From NCBI RefSeq assembly GCF_001806875.1, contig NZ_KV786211.1, positions 29,623 to 93,622 on the forward strand: DNA of 64,000 bases, read 5' to 3'. Below the pieces are notes generated by a model. It did no database searches. It had not been told where the DNA came from and worked only from the letters and a program-made list of their open reading frames with translations. The DNA is from Corynebacterium sp. HMSC29G08 (GTDB lineage Bacteria > Actinomycetota > Actinomycetes > Mycobacteriales > Mycobacteriaceae). Shown one piece after another: positions 61,536 through 64,000 of this stretch; position 1 is the stretch's first letter, and every line of letters begins with the position of its first letter. Made by a program: the position numbers and the translations under genes.

Positions 61536-63563
61536 ATGTTTTCCCTTCGTCGTGCTGGCCAGCTGGTCGCTGCCACCACAACCACCGCCCTTGTCATCAC
61601 CGTCGCACCGTTCGCAGGCGCCGCTGAGACCGATCAGGTCAAGATCCGCGTTGCCAACATCACCGACTTCCACGGCCGCTTGGAAGCGAATGCTCGCAAC
61701 GGGGAGATGGGTGCCGCCAACATTGCGGGCATCATCAACTACATCCGCTCCCAGAACCCGAACGCGATCGTGACCAATTCTGGCGACAACCAGGGCGGTT
61801 CCGCGTTCATCTCTGCGATTTCGGATGACGAGTACACGATGGAGTTTGTCAACGCGCTTGGCACCGACGGCATTGCAGTTGGCAACCATGAGTTTGATAA
61901 GGGCTACAAGGACCTCATCGAGCGCATCATCCCGGGTACCAACAACAAGCAGCTGGGCGCCAACATTTTCAAGGAGGACGGCACCCGTGAGGTGAAGCCG
62001 TACACCATCGTGGAGCGCGACGGTGTGAAGGTGGCGCTGGTGGGTACTACATCGAACCTGACTGTTGCTAAGTCGAACCCGGCAAATGTCAAGGGCCTTG
62101 AGATCAAGGACTCGGCGCTGCAGGTCAATGAGGAAGCAAAGAAGATCAAAGATGCCGGCGAGGCAGATGTTGTCATCGCCCTGATCCACGACCCAGCTAA
62201 GGAAGCATCCGAGAAGCTGGATAAGAACTACGTGGACTTCGTCTTTGGTGGTGACTCCCACATCAAGGACCTGAACCTTGACGCTGACGTCCCGTATGCG
62301 CAGTCCCACGAGTACGGCAAGATGGTGACCGATCTTGACTTCACCTATGACAAGGCCACCGGCAAGATTGTGGAGCTGGACGCAAAGCAGTACAAGTTTG
62401 AGGACCTGGAAACCCTGAACGTCACCCCGGATGAGTCCGTTGCCGTGATTGTTGCTCAGGCGAAGGAGAAGTCCGAGGAGCTTGGCAAGGAGGTTGTGGC
62501 TACGGTCGACGGCGACTTTAAGCGCGGTTCCAACCCTGGCGCCGAACCGGGCTCCAACCGTGGCACTGAGTCCACCGCGAACAACATGCTTGCCCAGTCC
62601 GCTCTTGTAGCGCTGGAGAAGTTCCTGGGCGAAGACCTTGACCTTGGCGTTATGAACGCCGGTGGTGTGCGCGGAGACTTGCTCAAAGGCGATGTCACCT
62701 ACCAGACTGCATTCGGCATCCAGCCGTTTGGCAACAGCATCGACGTAGCTACCATGACTGGCGCTGCTATCAAGGAAGCCCTGGAGAACCAGTGGCAGAC
62801 TGCAGAAGATGCGACGAAGTCTGGTCGTCCGCGGCTGGACATGGGCCTGTCCGACAACGTGTCCTACACCTACAACCCGGACGCCCAGCGCGGTGAGAAG
62901 ATCACCAACATCACCATTGACGGCAAGGCGATGGAGATGGACAAGGAGTACCGCATAGCAGCGTCCTCCTTCCTGTTTGATGGCGGCGACTCCTTCATTG
63001 ATCCCAAGAAGGTGACCAACCGAAACACGGTTGGCTACAACGACCTTGAGGCGTTTGTGGACTACCTGAAGACCGGCGAGGCAAAGGTTCGTGCCGGCCA
63101 GAAGGACGTTGGCGTTGTGCTGCCGGAGGGTGGCCTGAAGGCCGGTCAGGCAAACACCATTACGCTGAGCTCCCTGAGCTACTCCTCTGAAGGCGAGCCG
63201 CAGGCGAAGACCGTGACCGTGAAGGTTGGCAAGACCGAAGTGACCGCAGAGGTGGACAACTCGGTTACTGAGGCAGACAAGGGCCTGGGTGAGCAGGGCC
63301 GCGCAACCGTGACCATTGACCTGCCAGCAGAGACCTACAAGGACGAGCCACTGGTGATTACCACCGACGCAGGTACCGAAATCACTGTCCCGCAGAACAT
63401 TGTTGATGGTGTGGAGCGTCCGGCTGCACCTGAGCAGCCTGAAGGCTCCAGCCTGGGCGCTGGCCCGATCGTGGGCATCCTGGTAGGTGTCCTTAGCCTG
63501 CTGGCGTTGGCGTTCGCATTCCCGATCCACCAGATCCTCGGCCCACTGGCTTACTTGGGCTAA
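61536..63563 (+). CDS. Secreted, membrane-anchored 5'-nucleotidase / UDP-sugar hydrolase (UshA family)
   Basis: A 675-residue exported metallophosphatase. A signal peptide (about 1-29, ending FAGAA) precedes a calcineurin-like domain with ITDFHGRLE (about 41-49), NSGDNQGGS (about 82-90), VGNHEFDKG (about 112-120) and GGDSHI; the C-terminal nucleotide-binding domain has NAGGVRGD and the stacking-residue segment FLFDGGDSF. A C-terminal hydrophobic helix (about 645-665) suggests membrane anchoring, while enteric UshA is free. It should release inorganic phosphate and nucleosides from extracellular nucleotides. ATG at 61536 has AAGGAGC upstream. The stop lies in an 11-bp triple tandem repeat. Confidence 0.92.
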   Translation: MFSLRRAGQLVAATTTTALVITVAPFAGAAETDQVKIRVANITDFHGRLEANARNGEMGAANIAGIINYIRSQNPNAIVTNSGDNQGGSAFISAISDDEYTMEFVNALGTDGIAVGNHEFDKGYKDLIERIIPGTNNKQLGANIFKEDGTREVKPYTIVERDGVKVALVGTTSNLTVAKSNPANVKGLEIKDSALQVNEEAKKIKDAGEADVVIALIHDPAKEASEKLDKNYVDFVFGGDSHIKDLNLDADVPYAQSHEYGKMVTDLDFTYDKATGKIVELDAKQYKFEDLETLNVTPDESVAVIVAQAKEKSEELGKEVVATVDGDFKRGSNPGAEPGSNRGTESTANNMLAQSALVALEKFLGEDLDLGVMNAGGVRGDLLKGDVTYQTAFGIQPFGNSIDVATMTGAAIKEALENQWQTAEDATKSGRPRLDMGLSDNVSYTYNPDAQRGEKITNITIDGKAMEMDKEYRIAASSFLFDGGDSFIDPKKVTNRNTVGYNDLEAFVDYLKTGEAKVRAGQKDVGVVLPEGGLKAGQANTITLSSLSYSSEGEPQAKTVTVKVGKTEVTAEVDNSVTEADKGLGEQGRATVTIDLPAETYKDEPLVITTDAGTEITVPQNIVDGVERPAAPEQPEGSSLGAGPIVGILVGVLSLLALAFAFPIHQILGPLAYLG

Positions 63564-63589
63564 TCCTGGGCTAATCCTGGGCTAGTCCC
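63557..63589. repeat. 11-bp triple tandem repeat containing the 5'-nucleotidase stop
   Basis: GGGCTAATCCT occurs at 63557-63567 and 63568-63578 exactly, and a third copy GGGCTAGTCCC (63579-63589) differs at two positions. The stop TAA (63561-63563) is in the first copy and is repeated in the second (as TAG in the third). Confidence 0.95.
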
Positions 63590-63600
63590 CTGGGAACCCC

Positions 63601-63630
63601 ACCGCCGCCTCGTAATGAGGTGGCGGTTTC
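63601..63630 (+). terminator. Terminator after the 5'-nucleotidase gene
   Basis: ACCGCCGCCTC (63601-63611) and GAGGTGGCGGT (63617-63627) pair over GTAAT with one G-U pair, then TTTCGC follows. It lies between convergent genes. Confidence 0.75.
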
Positions 63631-63651
63631 GCATTGTGCCGTGCCTGCAAA

Positions 63652-63691
63652 GCGGGTTACGGGAGAAAAAGCGTCTCCGCTCGAACCCCGC
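63652..63691. other. Long imperfect hairpin in the convergent intergenic region
   Basis: GCGGGTT (63652-63658) can pair with AACCCCGC (63684-63691, one bulge) and GGGAGA (63661-63666) with TCTCC (63674-63678). The rest of 63631-63791 shows no gene. It may be a 3'-end structure of the minus-strand gene or a remnant. Confidence 0.3.
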
Positions 63692-63791
63692 AACTAGGAC
63701 CGCAAGAACCATCACCCTAGGCGAGCGATGCGCTTCGGCGGCAACGTTGCCACAATCGCGCAGGCAGGTCAAGTGGGGCGACCGGAAGGAC

Positions 63792-64000
63792 TTAGTCGAT
63801 GGGATAGCCGGTGACTGGGCCTTCGCTATTCGGCTGCCAGCCCAGCGCGGGAGCGACGTGGATGGCGAAGTTTTCCAAGATCTTCACGTTGACGTCCACA
63901 CCCATCCCGGTGGGGATGGTAATGAGCAGCGTGTCGGCGGCCATGACCGCAGGGTCGGCCTTGAGCTGCTCAATGAGCTTGTCCGGCTCGGCGGCGTAGG
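63792..64000 (-). CDS. LLM class flavin-dependent oxidoreductase, C-terminal end (partial)
   Basis: Minus-strand gene entering from the right edge; the window holds the last 69 codons, ending with TAA (63794-63792). The segment PDKLIEQLKADPAV, LLITIPTGMGVDVNVKILENF split over two strands, and HVAPALGW is typical of the C-terminus of luciferase-like monooxygenases of the bacterial alkanal monooxygenase type, in which the last barrel strand and helices close the flavin site. The N-terminal flavin site is outside the window, so the substrate cannot be judged. It converges with the 5'-nucleotidase gene. Confidence 0.75.
   Translation of the reverse strand, partial: YAAEPDKLIEQLKADPAVMAADTLLITIPTGMGVDVNVKILENFAIHVAPALGWQPNSEGPVTGYPID

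Noticed and set aside
61530..63530. Very long open frame (666 codons) on the minus strand, antisense to the 5'-nucleotidase gene
   Set aside because: It mirrors the codon bias of the plus-strand gene, has no protein motif and no ribosome site, while the plus strand encodes a complete UshA-type enzyme.
63631..63791. Possible tRNA or small RNA gene, because of a TTCGA-containing hairpin
   Set aside because: No cloverleaf can be formed; only an imperfect stem is visible.

Overview
This window is a chromosomal segment of a Corynebacterium species (order Mycobacteriales). The evidence is the combination of DtxR, SigA/SigB, LexA-DivS-NrdR, the mycolata-type PgsA1-PatA-PimA phospholipid/PIM operon, an AftC-like arabinofuranosyltransferase, HemQ, polyphosphate glucokinase, and many actinobacterial DUF families (DUF3000, 3039, 3093, 3099, 3516, 3710, 4190, 4192, 4193). 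Base composition is moderately GC-rich, and GTG/TTG starts are common. I cannot name the species. The content is almost all conserved core genome: I see no prophage, insertion sequence, CRISPR array or rRNA.

Layout. 1-3.4 kb: end of a peptide-type ABC importer with two ATPases, a DapA/NanA-family lyase and a UraA-type permease. 3.4-5.5 kb: ptsH, then the SOS cluster lexA <-> divS, nrdR. 5.5-11.7 kb: hrpA and oxyR, divergent from ahpC-ahpD. 11.7-16.5 kb: an amino-acid oxidoreductase and a Ski2-like helicase coupled to a PAC2 protein. 16.7-20.8 kb: DUF4192, galE, dtxR, sigB. 20.9-26.1 kb: dtd, a methyltransferase, small membrane proteins and a DUF3039-helicase pair. 26.3-40.3 kb: sigA, ppgK, suhB, dut, trmA-like, dxs, rnd, hemQ, msrB, aftC and a RibD-like reductase. 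40.3-41.0 kb: five tRNAs. 41.1-43.0 kb: CopC plus a Tat-exported Dyp peroxidase. 43.0-49.7 kb: thrS, HIT, pgsA1, patA, pimA, a small membrane gene and tesB. 49.8-53.4 kb: yebC, a decayed gene, ruvCAB. 53.4-61.3 kb: yajC-secD-secF, a lipoprotein, apt, rel. 61.5-64.0 kb: an anchored 5'-nucleotidase and the end of a luciferase-like oxidoreductase.

The genes form stress and housekeeping modules: SOS control (LexA boxes at divS and ruvC), peroxide defence (OxyR-AhpCD), iron control (DtxR), sigma cascade (a SigH-type promoter before sigB), copper and haem handling (copC-dyp, hemQ), envelope lipid synthesis (pgsA1-patA-pimA, aftC, dxs) and stringent response (rel).

The most unusual signals are small. 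Short exact or near-exact tandem duplications sit at gene 3' ends, several containing the stop codon. Some stop codons lie inside the arm of a hairpin. A recurrent -10-to-start spacing suggests leaderless mRNAs. SOS, copper and SigH promoter elements are readable directly. I did not find a clearly new multi-gene system.
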